Source of the DNA: Amphimedon queenslandica
Lineage: Eukaryota; Porifera; Demospongiae; Haplosclerida; Niphatidae
Length of the DNA stretch: 64,000 bases
Assembly (NCBI RefSeq): GCF_000090795.2
Contig: NW_003546488.1
Coordinates: 29,303 to 93,302 of the forward strand
Direction: 5' to 3'
Positions within the stretch are counted from its first letter, which is position 1. Each line of letters opens with the position of its first letter. A program made the translations under genes and the position numbers. Shown here one piece after another: positions 10,941 to 23,953 of this stretch. The notes beneath the pieces are model-generated. The model worked only from the letters and a program-made list of their open reading frames with translations. It ran no database searches and was not told the DNA's origin.

Positions 10941-13600
10941 CTAACTTGTAGCATCTAAAGTCAGTTGCTATAAAAAAGAGAGAAAGAGAAAATAATAAAT
11001 AAATAAACAAATCCATTTTAAAATCTATTTTTATTCAGGTACTAATTAATGCTCATAAATAATATAATTATAACCATAAATAAAATAATCTTTTCCCTAC
11101 CTGAACTGGCTCTTCAAAAGAGCCTGAGAAGTTATCAAAGATCTCATTCTTTCCCAAGTCCTCTCTATTGGTTGGATCGTTGCTGCTGATCCCACTGTCA
11201 CTGCAGTAACTGCCGTTGCTTGAAGTAGTTTCCTTATACACGTAGTTAGCAGTAGCTAAGAGATCAACGTCAGAATACTGGTACTTGGTCGTGGGGATGG
11301 GAGATGATCCTCCAGGGGCTTTAGTCCGCGGGGCAGGTATCGGTTTCTTTGGGAACGTAACGTGACAGTAACGGACAGAGGTATGGGTGAGACGTGGGAC
11401 ATCCCTCGTTGGAGAGAAAGGCTCGTCCTTGCTGAGATCAGAAACGGTTGAAGAAGATGAACTGCTGTAGTGTCTACTGGTGAAATCAGAGCTAGGTACT
11501 AGAGGCGGTGACACAGAGGCACCATTTGATTTTGGCTTAGTGGAGCGATCTATTTTAGGAGCCGGCTTGTTATTGCGGTCAATAACTGGAGGAGACCCTT
11601 CGTCCATTACTCCAGCAATGATAGCAAGATTAACATAATGATGCTTATCCTCTTCCTCCTCCTCTTTCGGGCAGGGAGGAGGTGGGCGGTGTGACTCCGC
11701 CTTCCTTTCATCCGGCCTCGGACAATCAACAGCTTCAATCGGCGAGAGACAATCGTAATTACTAAAGGCTGGACGAGGGGGCGGAGGATAATCATAAGTG
11801 TCATTGTGTGTGGGTGGATTTGCTAAACGAGGGGGCGGTGGAATGTCATAAGTATTATCAATTAACGGACGAGGGGGAGGAGGAACGTCATATGTATCGT
11901 TAACAAGAGGACGAGGGGGAGGAGGAACATCATATGTATCGTTAATAAGAGGGCGAGGGGGAGGAGGAACGTCATATGTATCGTTAATAAGAGGGCGAGG
12001 GGGAGGAGGGACATCGTACGTGTCGTCATACGAAAGATTAGCCAGACGAGGGGGCGGGGGAACATCGTATATATTGTTAGGGCGAGCTAAACGAGGGGGC
12101 GGAGGATAGTCGTAGTTACTCTCAGGAGGCGTGGCCCAGTTACCGGAGCAGTGTCTCGGGGAGCTGGTCTCGGAGAGTGACTGCATGTGTAGGTAGCCAT
12201 TAGGAAGGTATTGAGCTGATCCTTCGGATAAAACAGACGAGGAGTCAGTCCACGTGTGTGGGAGGTCATACCAGTCCGGTATCTTGCATAATGAGTCGGT
12301 TCCTTTTGGACTGTCGTATGTCTGAAACCCCATACACTCAAGGTAGCTGGGTTTGTCCTGTGGTCGTGGTACGCAGAAATCAAGGCTCACGCTGTCCCTT
12401 GAAATACTTGAGCTTGAAGCGATACTAGAAGACCTGCTCGTTCTACCACCGCCTCCTCCTCCTCCTCCTGTTTTAAAACCTTTAGCAACTAAAGCCTGTG
12501 TCAACGATACACCAGAAGGTATCATGACTTTACTCTTATTCTCCATCGTGTTCCTTGTCTCCATTCCTTCCATTGATATGACTCTGTGAGGGCGTGGATA
12601 CTCGCTCTCCGAGACCGAAGAAGGCGGAGGTGGTGGGAGGGGCATTGCCTGTATGCTGCTGTTGCTGGGGAGAGTGACCGAGTAACGCTTGTTGTTATTT
12701 GTTGTAGGACTTGAGTCTGAAAATGAAAATTAACAATTATTATAAACTGACTGTAATATCATAGATAAGGCAATGTGTCAAGACATAACTCTCACACGCA
12801 CACAATTAAACACAATTACATGCAGCAATAACAGGAAAACTATTGCACATCATTTACATAATCAGACTCTTAGATATTGACCTAATAATTGTCTATCAGA
12901 CTGATGGTATTAAATATGACATAGCTATGCTAATACACATGTACATACATGCATGTTATATGCTATACTGCTATTAGATGGAGACACTCCATGGTGACCT
13001 CAGTCTGAATGACCTTTTGACTGATTTTTATCATTATACATGTACATGTACATGTAAGCTGATATCCATTACATCACAACATAAGAAGTGTCTGGACAGG
13101 ACTGTAATAGTCTAGTAATTCTGTCTGGCAGCTGAGATGGTAGTGACATCATTGGCTGGCTCACATTTTACTATCATTAGAGCCAGAAGCACAAGCGTAA
13201 TATAAATCCAATAAATTGAACTGCATCAGGGTACAATAGGCCAGTACAATTAGAGTCAATTACAGGTACAGGTATCATTCACTATTGCTATGCATATTAA
13301 CATGTACATTACCTTTTTCATTATCAGTAGCATAGAATCCACACACTTGGCATATGGTCTTTACCCAGGCATTCATTTCATCCAGGGAGGAAGCTACCAT
13401 GTAGTAAGTCCTCTCCTTTGTCTGGATATCGAAAACGTGTTTGTACTTTCTGTGAAAGAGAGACGAGTGGACGCTCACGCAGTCTTCAAGATTAATGACT
13501 CCCTTGAGGTCAGAGCTGCTCTCGTTCTTGTAATATTCTAGTACTTTGCTGGATCTGAGACAAAACCATCTCTTTCTCCAACTCTGAGGGGAAGAGAGAG

Positions 13601-13644
<44 letters not shown>

Positions 13645-13648
13645 GAGA

Positions 13649-13692
<44 letters not shown>

Positions 13693-16103
13693 GGGAGAGA
13701 GAGAGAGAGGGAGGGAGAGAGAGAGAGAGAGAGGGGAGAGAAAGAGAGAGAGAACAGATAATGGTACACCAATTTAAGATAGTTTTTTAATGGATTTATA
13801 AATAATTCATTGTCAAAGCATAAGATGAAACAAAGCCATACATAATAGCTGACATGTAAACAAAACTACATTGTGTATATCACACATGTCAAAACTTCCA
13901 GGCACATGTGGTATCATTACACAAAGCAAAGCATAATAGTCTACCAGACAGAGATATATACATCCTTACTCCTTACCAAGAATTACTCATTATTTAAAGT
14001 CAACAACCACAGCACACATTCCCCCTCCCATACAAACAAGCTGTTGGAATGCCCCACATTTTCCACTAAAAAGCAAACAAGGATCCAAGCCCTCCCTTTA
14101 TCCTAATTTAAGCTCAAACCCTGTCTGCTAACAGACACTCCAATCCATGTCCCTTGTGTGCCTACAGGGCAGTGCCCCCCTTCACTTAGCCTTTGACAAA
14201 GAGACAAAAAGCATTGAACAATGTGACACATATTAAACATACCAGCAGACTTGGAAATGTGCTTAGACGTAGCTCATAGCTAATATCTCAAAGCTACTGC
14301 CGCTTTTGATACAGCTATAGGCTATGGGAGTCTAATGGATCCAACAATATTGCAGTGTACATTAAATTTACATGTGCTACGTGTTAATGATATACTACCA
14401 TCCCTGCAGATGTTAAAATTAATATATGAGTACTCTTTATCTCTTACTCAAAAGAGTGATTTCAAGGCTCTGAACCATGATATATTGCATCAAAGACTCA
14501 TCAAAGGTATCTTCCACCCTCTCTCCCTCCCCTCTCAAAACACAAGTGTCCCGTTAAACAGAGGCCACTAAAAATACTATCATAATAAAGACTCTTTACT
14601 CTCTTTGTAGATAAAGGCCATTTCTGTGTAACTCCTTCTTAGATCACTATAAAGATGTAGTAGGAACTGACTCGAAGCCAAAGAGTCGAACCCACTCATA
14701 CTGGCAACTGCTAATAGGCAGTTGGCCATATCTGGTCAAACTTAAGCAGGACATGTAGTACGTGAGTTAGTGTAAGGGGGCAATCATAAAAGTAAGCAAC
14801 CAGTTTGTTTATCATGTCTCTTTTGAAACATATAATGTGTCTTAGATGAGCCCAATGTATATACACAATTAACATTAAATCACAATGCAGCTATTGCATG
14901 TACATATATGTACACATAAATGCATATGCATTTGATGAATTTACCGGGGTATGTTAGTTTTAATGTGCTTGAAACATACTACATGCACTTGTGTTGCATT
15001 TAAAGATTGTAGTTTATTGTATGGGAGAATAAAGTTTAGACAAGTGTCACCATGTGGGAAAGATATAGTTGGATGTTTAGGGATAACACATCTATCAGTT
15101 AAGGGAAAGATTGACATGAAATTGTATGTTTAAGCAAATTTGCTCTATTTCTATCAACATCTCCTCTCTTTCCCTCTCTCTTCCTCTCTCTCTCCCATTG
15201 TTTTTCTCTTAATCTATAATGATAATCAAAGCCACAGAGAAAATATCACATATAATTTTACTACATATTATTATAGTTAAACCACACTATAACAGGTGGA
15301 CCCAAGGCACAATAGGAAGAGTCCAGAGTCTGTCATTTTCTGACAATAGTAACAGTAGCATTAAAGGCAGTGCTACCATAAGGTCAGTTTATACAATGAT
15401 AAACATGCATAAAATGCAAGGAAACTATTTTCTTTTTTACTAGGCAAATTTCCTTCCTTTTCTTGTTCAGTACGTTTCAGGAATAAATGTCTCATGGTTA
15501 CGTGTATTGGAACATTTTTGTTTTAATGATAATAATTCTAAAATATCAATTATTATTGAAGCAATTATTTCATGCATGCCTACTCGAGTTGCATAATCCC
15601 ATGAAAAGTGTCAAATAAAGTTAAGAGAAACACAAAATTTAATATAGCGCTGCATTCATCAGCAAAGCAATAGCACTAAAATTGTAAACAAAACAAAGTG
15701 GGTGTGTGAAGGGCAGTGAAGGGTAAGACTGTAACAATATCTTGAGTATTAAATTTCAATTAGACTTCTGCAATGAAAAGGACCACGTAATCCCACCCAC
15801 CCTTTTCTGTGGGCTTGCAAGCAAAGGGTTTTTAGCAATATCCTACCACATTCCCTTTCATTTAGGCATCAAAAAAACGGAAGGGAGAGGACCAGAACCC
15901 ACCACAAAGTTGAAAGGGAAAAATAATTAATGGTCAACCGGTTTCAAGCCACATCAGAGCAGCAGCATAGGTGAGTAAACAAATCAATGGCCACTAATTG
16001 TGTAGCTGTAAAACAAGAGAGTTGCACTCACTTTTATTCCACTGGTCTCCAAAGGAGGACTCTTGACTAGCCAGCCTTTCTTGATCAATTCACCGCCTCC
16101 CAT
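10941..16103 (-). CDS. GAB: GAB/DOS-family PH-domain docking protein
   Basis: Scaffold that couples receptor tyrosine kinases to SH2/SH3 proteins at the membrane. Four exons close in frame: 16032..16103, 13313..13583, 11101..12716 and 10941..10967, giving 661 residues. The PH domain is at ~5-115: KKGWLVKSPP, then WRKRWFCLRSSKVLEYYKN, ending with the GAB-like ICQVCGF. It is followed by a disordered tail with eight YDxPPPPR units (residues ~290-400), each a potential Crk-type SH2 site (YDxP) fused to an SH3 ligand. There is also a Grb2-type site YVNL and PIPAPRTK-type proline motifs. The vertebrate PI3K (YVPM) and C-terminal SHP2 motifs are not seen. The start MGGGELIKKGW corresponds to the GAB1 start. 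Intron 1 splits the PH domain just before WRKRW. Confidence 0.88.
11770..12115 (-). repeat. Coding minisatellite: YDxPPPPR repeats in GAB
   Basis: Eight units, most of 36-39 bp, each encode YDVPPPPR, YDIPPPPR or YDYPPPPR followed by a short linker such as PLINDT. The central units are nearly identical in DNA, indicating recent unequal crossing-over or slippage that stayed in frame. Confidence 0.9.
13584..16031 (-). other. GAB intron 1 with GA/CT tract
   Basis: A 2.4-kb intron. Its 3' end (13593-13753) is a long CT-rich tract on the coding strand that serves as an oversized polypyrimidine tract before the acceptor at 13584. The rest is unique A+T-rich DNA; short open frames here have no supporting features. 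Confidence 0.7.
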
Positions 16104-16559
16104 TCCTGCTCGAAATGTCACCAATCAAAACTGCTAAAATGGAGGAGACTGGCTTGTAAAAACAAAGGCTGAGACGGAAAGCTCCAACGAAACAAGTTTC
16201 ACAGATCTATTACAGCAATAAAACAGCTTGTAGTTTTGCTTTTGCAGCTTTGGATCAGAGAAAGCAAAGTTTATGAATGCTTCTTTTTCCGTTTTGCAGT
16301 TTGCCTTTATCCCGCCCGATTGCGGAAGAACATTAATTAACTCCGGATACTACCACCGTATATCACAGGAAACAAGTTCGTTAAGATGTCACTTCCGGTT
16401 AGTAAGTATCCTAGCGTTTTTCTCCGGATATTTTCTAATAATAATCGATAGCCACGCCCACCACACAACTTGAGCAGCACATTCCAGTGTGTACTGTACT
16501 GGAGTAGAGATATTTCCCCGACTGTTTCTCATTGTTTCTTCCTCCATCCCTCGCTCATC
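16104..16559. promoter_or_regulatory. Bidirectional promoter between two PH-adaptor genes
   Basis: The start codons of the GAB gene (-) and the second PH adaptor (+) are only 456 bp apart, head to head, so both promoters must lie here. I see no convincing TATA box. A single shared CpG-poor promoter region is inferred. Confidence 0.6.
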
Positions 16560-18513
16560 ATGGCAGCTCCAATCCGGGAGGGATACCTCCACAAGGCTCA
16601 CCCCAAGGAGTCATTCCTTTCTATGACGGTAACCCTAAGATTCCATTAGTTGCTTCTCATTTTAATAACACACACAATATGCAGGTCTGGCAGAAAAGAT
16701 ATTTTGTGCTCTGGTCTCAAGGCACCCTGGAATACTACACCAGCTACCAGAAGAAAGGCGAGGAGTACCGTGGGACGCTCAACTTGTACCAGTGTCAAGA
16801 CATGGAAGCACCATATGCTGTAGGAAAGAGACAAAACGTTATCAAACTAACAGTCTTGAAAGAAGGAAAGGAGAAGGATTACTGGCTGGACTGTGAATGC
16901 CCGCCAGTTCTTAACGACTGGATACACTCGCTGGCTGAGGTTTCTGGACTCAGCCCTGATGGTAAAGAATTAATGCTTTCACATACACATGTACATTAAG
17001 TACAAGCTATGGTACAGTAATATGGGACTTATCACTAATAATGCATCAAGTATTTAAGATATATATTATCTGTTTTTTCGGGGAATATTAGCATTGCCAA
17101 AAAGAGATGCTAACAATGATTAGAGGAAACTTGCTCCCTTGCCAAGTCATTGAAAGGAAAAGGGCTGAGACGAGGAGTACACAAGTTGTGTAAAAATATT
17201 TACTGTAGAGCGTTGTAAATGTGTAGGTGAAAATGAGGCCCCCTTTTAATAGGGAGGTGTCTCTTTGGCAATTATTAATTAGTGTAATGTAACCACGAAA
17301 CTGTTATATTGTGTTTGGAGATACATGTGTACATGTAAATGTAGTATAGAGTTTTTATTTTGTAGCTAGTTTTTGAAGTCTTTTTGACTAAGACTATTCA
17401 CTTTGCATTTACAGTATATACACTTGAATATTTTAAGTTTGTTATGGTAGCTGTTGCAATTTACATATACAGTCAAACCTGCTATTGTGGACAGTCTAGA
17501 ATAAGGACACCTCTATAATCAGGACAGGTAGTATCAGTCCCAATACAATATAAATGTGTATTAATGAACCTCTGAAATAAGGACACCTCTTTAATAAGGA
17601 CAATTTTGTTGGGTCCCAAGGTGTCCGGAATAGACAGGTTTGACTGTACATGTACATGTAAGTGGAAATTAAAATGACTAAGCATCTTTGGTATTTAATT
17701 TCCTTAGAAAATAATAGAATTAAGAAGTCTCTACCAAATGTGACTAATCGTCCTCGACCGCTTCCTTCTACTCCAGCCCCAGCCCAAGCTCATTCTTCTG
17801 TACCAAATGATGTTGAGCAAGACTCTGATGATGAGGTTATGGAAGGGTAAGGGAAAGAAATACTCTTCAAATCACTACTTTATCTTACTCTATTTTCTCT
17901 TGTTACTCCATAATGCTTTCCTTCTTATAATTATTTCCTTTTGTCTTAACTTTCTCTTTACACCTCTCCCTTCCTTCTTTGTCTCCCTCTCTCTCCCCCC
18001 CCTCTCTCTCTCCCCCCATCTCTTTCCTTCTCTCAGTGATACTTATGAAGTCATTGAAGACCCAGTAACTCCAGCTGACTACTGCTCGGATTCATTCATA
18101 AAATTCACAAGACCCTCGGATCCTAGAGGTCTCCTTAAAGACCCTAAATTTACCGGCTCACCCATCAACATTCCTTCGATGCTTAAACGAAGCGCCATCA
18201 CAGAAAACCAGGCCCACGTGAGTCCTCCTCTGTCTCCTGGGTCAAGGAAACCAATGCCGCCTCCTCCTCCTTTAAAGCCAGTGAAGCAAACTGAGGGATT
18301 TAATATTGGAGAGTTGCAGAAGACGTTGGAGAAACGAGGGTCCAGTATGTCACCAGGCACAGTAAGTAATGGAAGTAACGAATGGAATGGACCTACAGAG
18401 GAATATGAGGAAGTACAGTTCTCTGCTGATGTGAGTTAGAGAGAGAGGGGGAGAGGGAGAGAGAGAGGGAGGGAGGGAGAGAAAGAGGGGTGGTGGAGGG
18501 AGAGGGAGGGAGG

Positions 18514-18565
<52 letters not shown>

Positions 18566-21500
18566 TATTGTGCCATGCATAATAAAGAAGTATGACAATA
18601 AGAAATGGTTTGATTATTCAAGCAGCTGTGAATAAACACACCTAGTGAAAGAAAGACAGAAAGATCAATAACAATTTCAAAGTGCCATAGAAACCAGACA
18701 TTACTGGAGCATAGCTACAAATGATAACATATTTGCATACAAAATACACCAAGTGCTTTTAAATTCTGTTATTGGAGCTAAACAGCACTTTATATGTGCC
18801 TATAACTCCACTTAATCTCTCTCTGAATATTATTATTAACTTACCAACTCTATACTGATAACCTTGATAAGATAAGGATTGTAATACAAGTGGGTTTTAC
18901 TTTCCAACTTGTAGTTTACTCAGTTTGTTGTTGTGAGCTGTGTTGATTGTCATTGTTACCTACTGACTATAATAATAATTTACTTTATTATGATTCAGTA
19001 TAGCTAGGGGAGTACACTGTATGTCTAGTATATGTAGGGGTATAGTTTATACTGTACCCTGTCACTTCTCCCCCTCTCTCTCTCTTCTTTTTAGGTTGTG
19101 GTAGGTACTCCTCGTTCTCAACGTGATCGCTGGAATACTTATGATAATCAAGTAATTTATAGTTATTATACACATGTTCATGTAGCTGGAAATATTGCTA
19201 GTGGGGATAGGGGGCTGGGGGTTAGCTTAATATTGGCTAAATCTCTAAAGAAACTGCTACTGCCATTTTGTTTTATTCTACACATGCTCCATGACACATG
19301 GCAGCTAACCCTCCAATTAAAAATACAACTAATCACAAAAGAGCAATTACAAATTACTTTGTATAATTATGCGCATCAATATTTCCTACTCTACAATATC
19401 AATGACCCTTTCTTCTTTTTTATTTATTGTCTTTTCCTCTCTCCTGCTCTCTCTTCCTTCCTTAGGCTGAAATTCCAACTGCTTTTACATTTCCAGTAAG
19501 TACATCCAATCACTCATTCGCACTCTGTCATAACACATCATAACTTAGCACATAACTTGCTTAATATCCATTGACTATATCCTTTTCTTTTGTTGGAGAA
19601 TACCAGTCTTCATTTCACCCCCTAGCCTTTGGACTTAAAAGGCCTCGATTTTATCATCAAAGAGGTGCTGCTGTTTTAAGCTTGTCCTCTTGTCGTCTTT
19701 TGTAAAGTTGTAGTTAGCATTTCGTGATGAGTGTAATGGGGGCAATGTCATGCTTTTGTCAACGTGGGCTGTGTCAAGAAATTAATACCCCATAGTAGCT
19801 GACTACATTGTGACTGTATTATTGTGTATTGACTATTGACCCAAAAGATTACTACTTGTATTGAATAGTGTATAGACGCACCTGCTAGGCAAACCAGTTA
19901 TATCTTTTGCTTGTTCTTTCATTAAGTGTTTGATTAATATAGTGTTTAAGACTTGAGTGTTTTCTATTTTATGTCATAAGTTAATTAGTGTGAGTGTGTG
20001 TGTGTGTTTGTTTTTAGAAAGCGACTGTTTTCCCAAACAAATAGTTTAGTGTGGCACTAGTAGATACACAGCTAGATTCTATTTATAGAATGCTAATTCC
20101 ACAGAGGGTGATAAGACACTTTTTTAATTTTTTTAGAATGAAGAACTCTCAGCTAGTTATTCTCCACGTGTAGCACCTTCAGTGCCTCCAAGAGACACAA
20201 AGGGATCCACTGGCTCATTCACATTCTCTAACACTCACTCAAAGCCAATGTAAGGAATGATGCTTTTTTATTTCATGTCCCAATTAAACTTGATTTTTAA
20301 AAAGTTGCTCAAAGACCCTGTACTATTATAGTACACGATCCTGGGCCAAATTTTACAAAAACTGAAAAGTAGAGAATTCTCCATTTTTATAATTTTTCCT
20401 GATACACATACATGTACTTATGTTGCGTAGAAAGTTTGAGCTGATTCTGATTGTATTTAGATTTTTTATGAATTTTTAAAGTTGCTCCAAAATTGGGCCA
20501 AAGTCCCTGTACTATAGTACACGGTTCTGGGCCAAATTTTGCCAAAATCGAAAAAGAGAGGATTTCTCATTTTTATAATTTTTCCTGATGCATATACATG
20601 TACTTATGTTGTGTAGAAAGTTTGAACTGATTCCGATTAAAATTGGATTATTTGCGAATTTTTAATCTGCTCTAAAATTGCACCAAACTCCTAGCTTGCA
20701 TTGTCTCTGGCCAAATTTCACCTACATGTACATGTACATGTAAATTGAATAGGGAAGAATCCTCCATTTTTATTGCATTTTAATAACATATTATAATTCA
20801 TTTTTAATTATTAATTTTTTTTATAGGGACAGGCCGTTATCCCCAGCCCTGCCTGGAGCCCGCTTAAAGAAAGCTCCTTTATCAACTCCTTCAGTTCTCA
20901 ATAAGTTTAAGGACTCTAGCCCACCTCTTCCTCCTCCAAGAGAAGAATCAACTCGGAGCCAGTCCAACGCCAGCAGTGAGACTTCCCCTCCTCCTCCGCC
21001 CATCCCTAGGAGAATACCAGGACAGAGTGACCGTTCATCCGTGAGAAGCGAGTCTTTGCTCTCCTCTGTCTCCTCCAACAGGAACTCTAATTCTCACACT
21101 ATGCCTCTTCCTATGCATAACACTCAGTCAAACTCGTCTAAACGGATCCTTCCATACAGGACAACCGAGATAATAGACCTAGCCTCCTCTTCGTCCACTT
21201 CCTCTATCGCTTCCTCTTATTCCGCTCTTGAGAGCGATTCTTCAGGGGATGCTGTCGTTTCAAGGGTACAGCATCAAAGAGCTAATCTGGATCCTCTCCC
21301 TCTTCCCCACGAGATTCAGAGAGTCCCTTCTCCAAAGTTAGTTCCGCCGGTGAAACCGAAACCAAAGCCAGCCCCGCCTGTGAAGCCGACTAAACCACAC
21401 GCTGGTAGCCTTAGCAACGATAGAGGTGTGACTGATAGGGGTGTGGTCAGTAATGCTGGGAGTGGTTCTCCTTCTAATCGACCCCCAGCACTTCTTCCTA

Positions 21501-21733
21501 AACCAACGAAACCAAAACCCTCTGGGGTAGGTGGAGCTAGGAATAAGCCGGGCGGAGACCCACTCGTTATATCGACAGTTTCCAGCCCATTTGCTAAGAC
21601 ATTAGAAGCTAAGTTAAGTGGTAATGTGGTAGGCGGGGCCAGTAACAATATGGGTGGAGCTAGTAGCAGTGTGGGTGGGTGGGACTCAAGAGGTAAAAGA
21701 CCTCCAATGCCTCCTCCTAAACCAAGAACATGA
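16560..21733 (+). CDS. PH-domain, proline-rich adaptor (GAB/SH3BP2-like)
   Basis: Eight exons close in frame: 16560..16628, 16685..16961, 17708..17846, 18037..18430, 19095..19151, 19466..19495, 20137..20249 and 20827..21733, giving 661 residues. The PH domain is at ~5-115 (REGYLHKAHP, then VWQKRYFVLWSQGTLEYYTS, ending WIHSLAEVSGL). The remainder is disordered, Ser/Pro-rich, with SH3-ligand motifs (RPLPSTPAP, MPPPPPLKPVK, PPVKPKPKPAPPVKPTKP, terminal PPMPPPKPRT) and tyrosine motifs TYEVIED and EEYEEV. It probably binds phosphoinositides and SH3/SH2 partners. There is no SH2 domain, so it is not a full SH3BP2. Intron 1 lies at the same PH position as in the neighbouring GAB gene, suggesting common origin. 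A 30-nt exon (19466-19495) is present. The last intron holds dispersed repeats. Confidence 0.82.
17468..17648. mobile_element. MITE-like fold-back element (ACAGTCAAACCTG ends)
   Basis: 181 bp in intron 2 of the PH adaptor. Left end TACAGTCAAACCTGCTAT is the reverse complement of the right end AATAGACAGGTTTGACTGTA with minor mismatches. The interior repeats ATAAGGACACCTCT words. Fragments of the same family appear near 50510-50545, 56160-56270 and 60420-60545. No ORF, so non-autonomous. Confidence 0.8.
18440..18560. repeat. GA-rich simple repeat
   Basis: A run of GAGA/GGGA words immediately after the exon ending at 18430. It is intronic, and the open frames crossing it on the minus strand (Ser/Leu/Pro runs) are artefacts. 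Confidence 0.9.
20290..20770. repeat. Dispersed repeat copy in last intron of PH adaptor
   Basis: Units with TAGAAAGTTTGAACTGATTCC, CCTGTACTATAGTACACGAT and GATACATATACATGTACTTA. Same family as the 6.4-7.5 kb array, in the opposite orientation. Confidence 0.75.
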
Positions 21734-22196
21734 TATTATAGTTCAATTATTTCTAGTATTTTTTTTGTTATATTTAGTAGCTTCTAATACATGATGCACA
21801 TAATCAAAACATTATTTTGTATTGTTATTATTTTTATTATTAATATTGTGTAATAATAATTATTACTATTAATAACATTTTGTTGTTTTTGATGGCTTAA
21901 TTTCAATGAAATTATTTTCTTGTATTTTTCCCTGTCTGCTTCTCTCACCGACCATACCTAAGTATGAGGAAAAGTATTTTGTATATTAATTAATTAATAC
22001 TACAGTAAAAAACAGGTACAAGATAGTTTGGTTTTTTCTGACATCTATTATGAATAAAATATGACATTTTGATGGCACATAATTGCATTAAAAGCATCTG
22101 AAAAATTTTTTAAACATTAACATGCATGCTTTTATTGAATTCGTGTAACACTAATTTTCATTTAACATTAATAACATTTTTACAAATATTATTACT
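21734..22196. other. Intergenic 3' region of PH adaptor and RBX1
   Basis: Convergent 3' ends of the PH adaptor (+) and RBX1 (-). A+T-rich, no coding signal seen. Confidence 0.6.
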
Positions 22197-22410
22197 ACCG
22201 TATACACGTAGCTTGATATTTTCGTGAGTCGATATTTTCGTGGTTTGCTCCTGGTGGGGCAATTCGTGGTTTAATTTTTGTGGTTGACAGTTTACATAGC
22301 CTGTAAGGGGATCACACTTCAATGATTTCATGGGTTTAAATTTCATGGGCAGCCCCATAACCACGAAAATCACAAAATTTACATTCCACGAAAATTTCAA
22401 GCTATATGGT
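22197..22410. mobile_element. Fold-back MITE abutting the RBX1 stop codon
   Basis: About 214 bp. Left end ACCGTATACACGTAGCTTGA and right end TCAAGCTATATGGT are inverted, with TTTTCGTG/CACGAAAA words repeated inside. Its right end lies 12 bp beyond the RBX1 stop codon. No coding capacity. Confidence 0.75.
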
Positions 22411-22422
22411 ATATAATTATTA

Positions 22423-23748
<1,326 letters not shown>

Positions 23749-23953
23749 CTTTAATTCCAATTGTAATGGACCACGCCTCGATGCTTAATAAAATTAATTT
23801 TCTTCAATTATGATTATTTTTTCACAATTTTAAAATACTTCATTTTTTGATAATGATAAAAATGAACATAATGTTTTAAAGTGTCAAATAAAAAAATACA
23901 TGCAAATTATATGTTAAAAATTCAAAATTATAATCCTTCACAATAAAAAAGTT

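Noticed and set aside
13590-13772. Ser/Leu/Pro-rich N-terminal extension of the PH exon
   Set aside because: Translation of a CT simple repeat; a clear acceptor (CCCCTCAG) precedes the PH exon and the true first exon is at 16032-16103.
16532-16684. Alternative N-terminus reading through the first intron of the PH adaptor
   Set aside because: Wrong frame for the PH start; MAAPIREGYLHK at 16560 completes the PH first strand and splices in phase.
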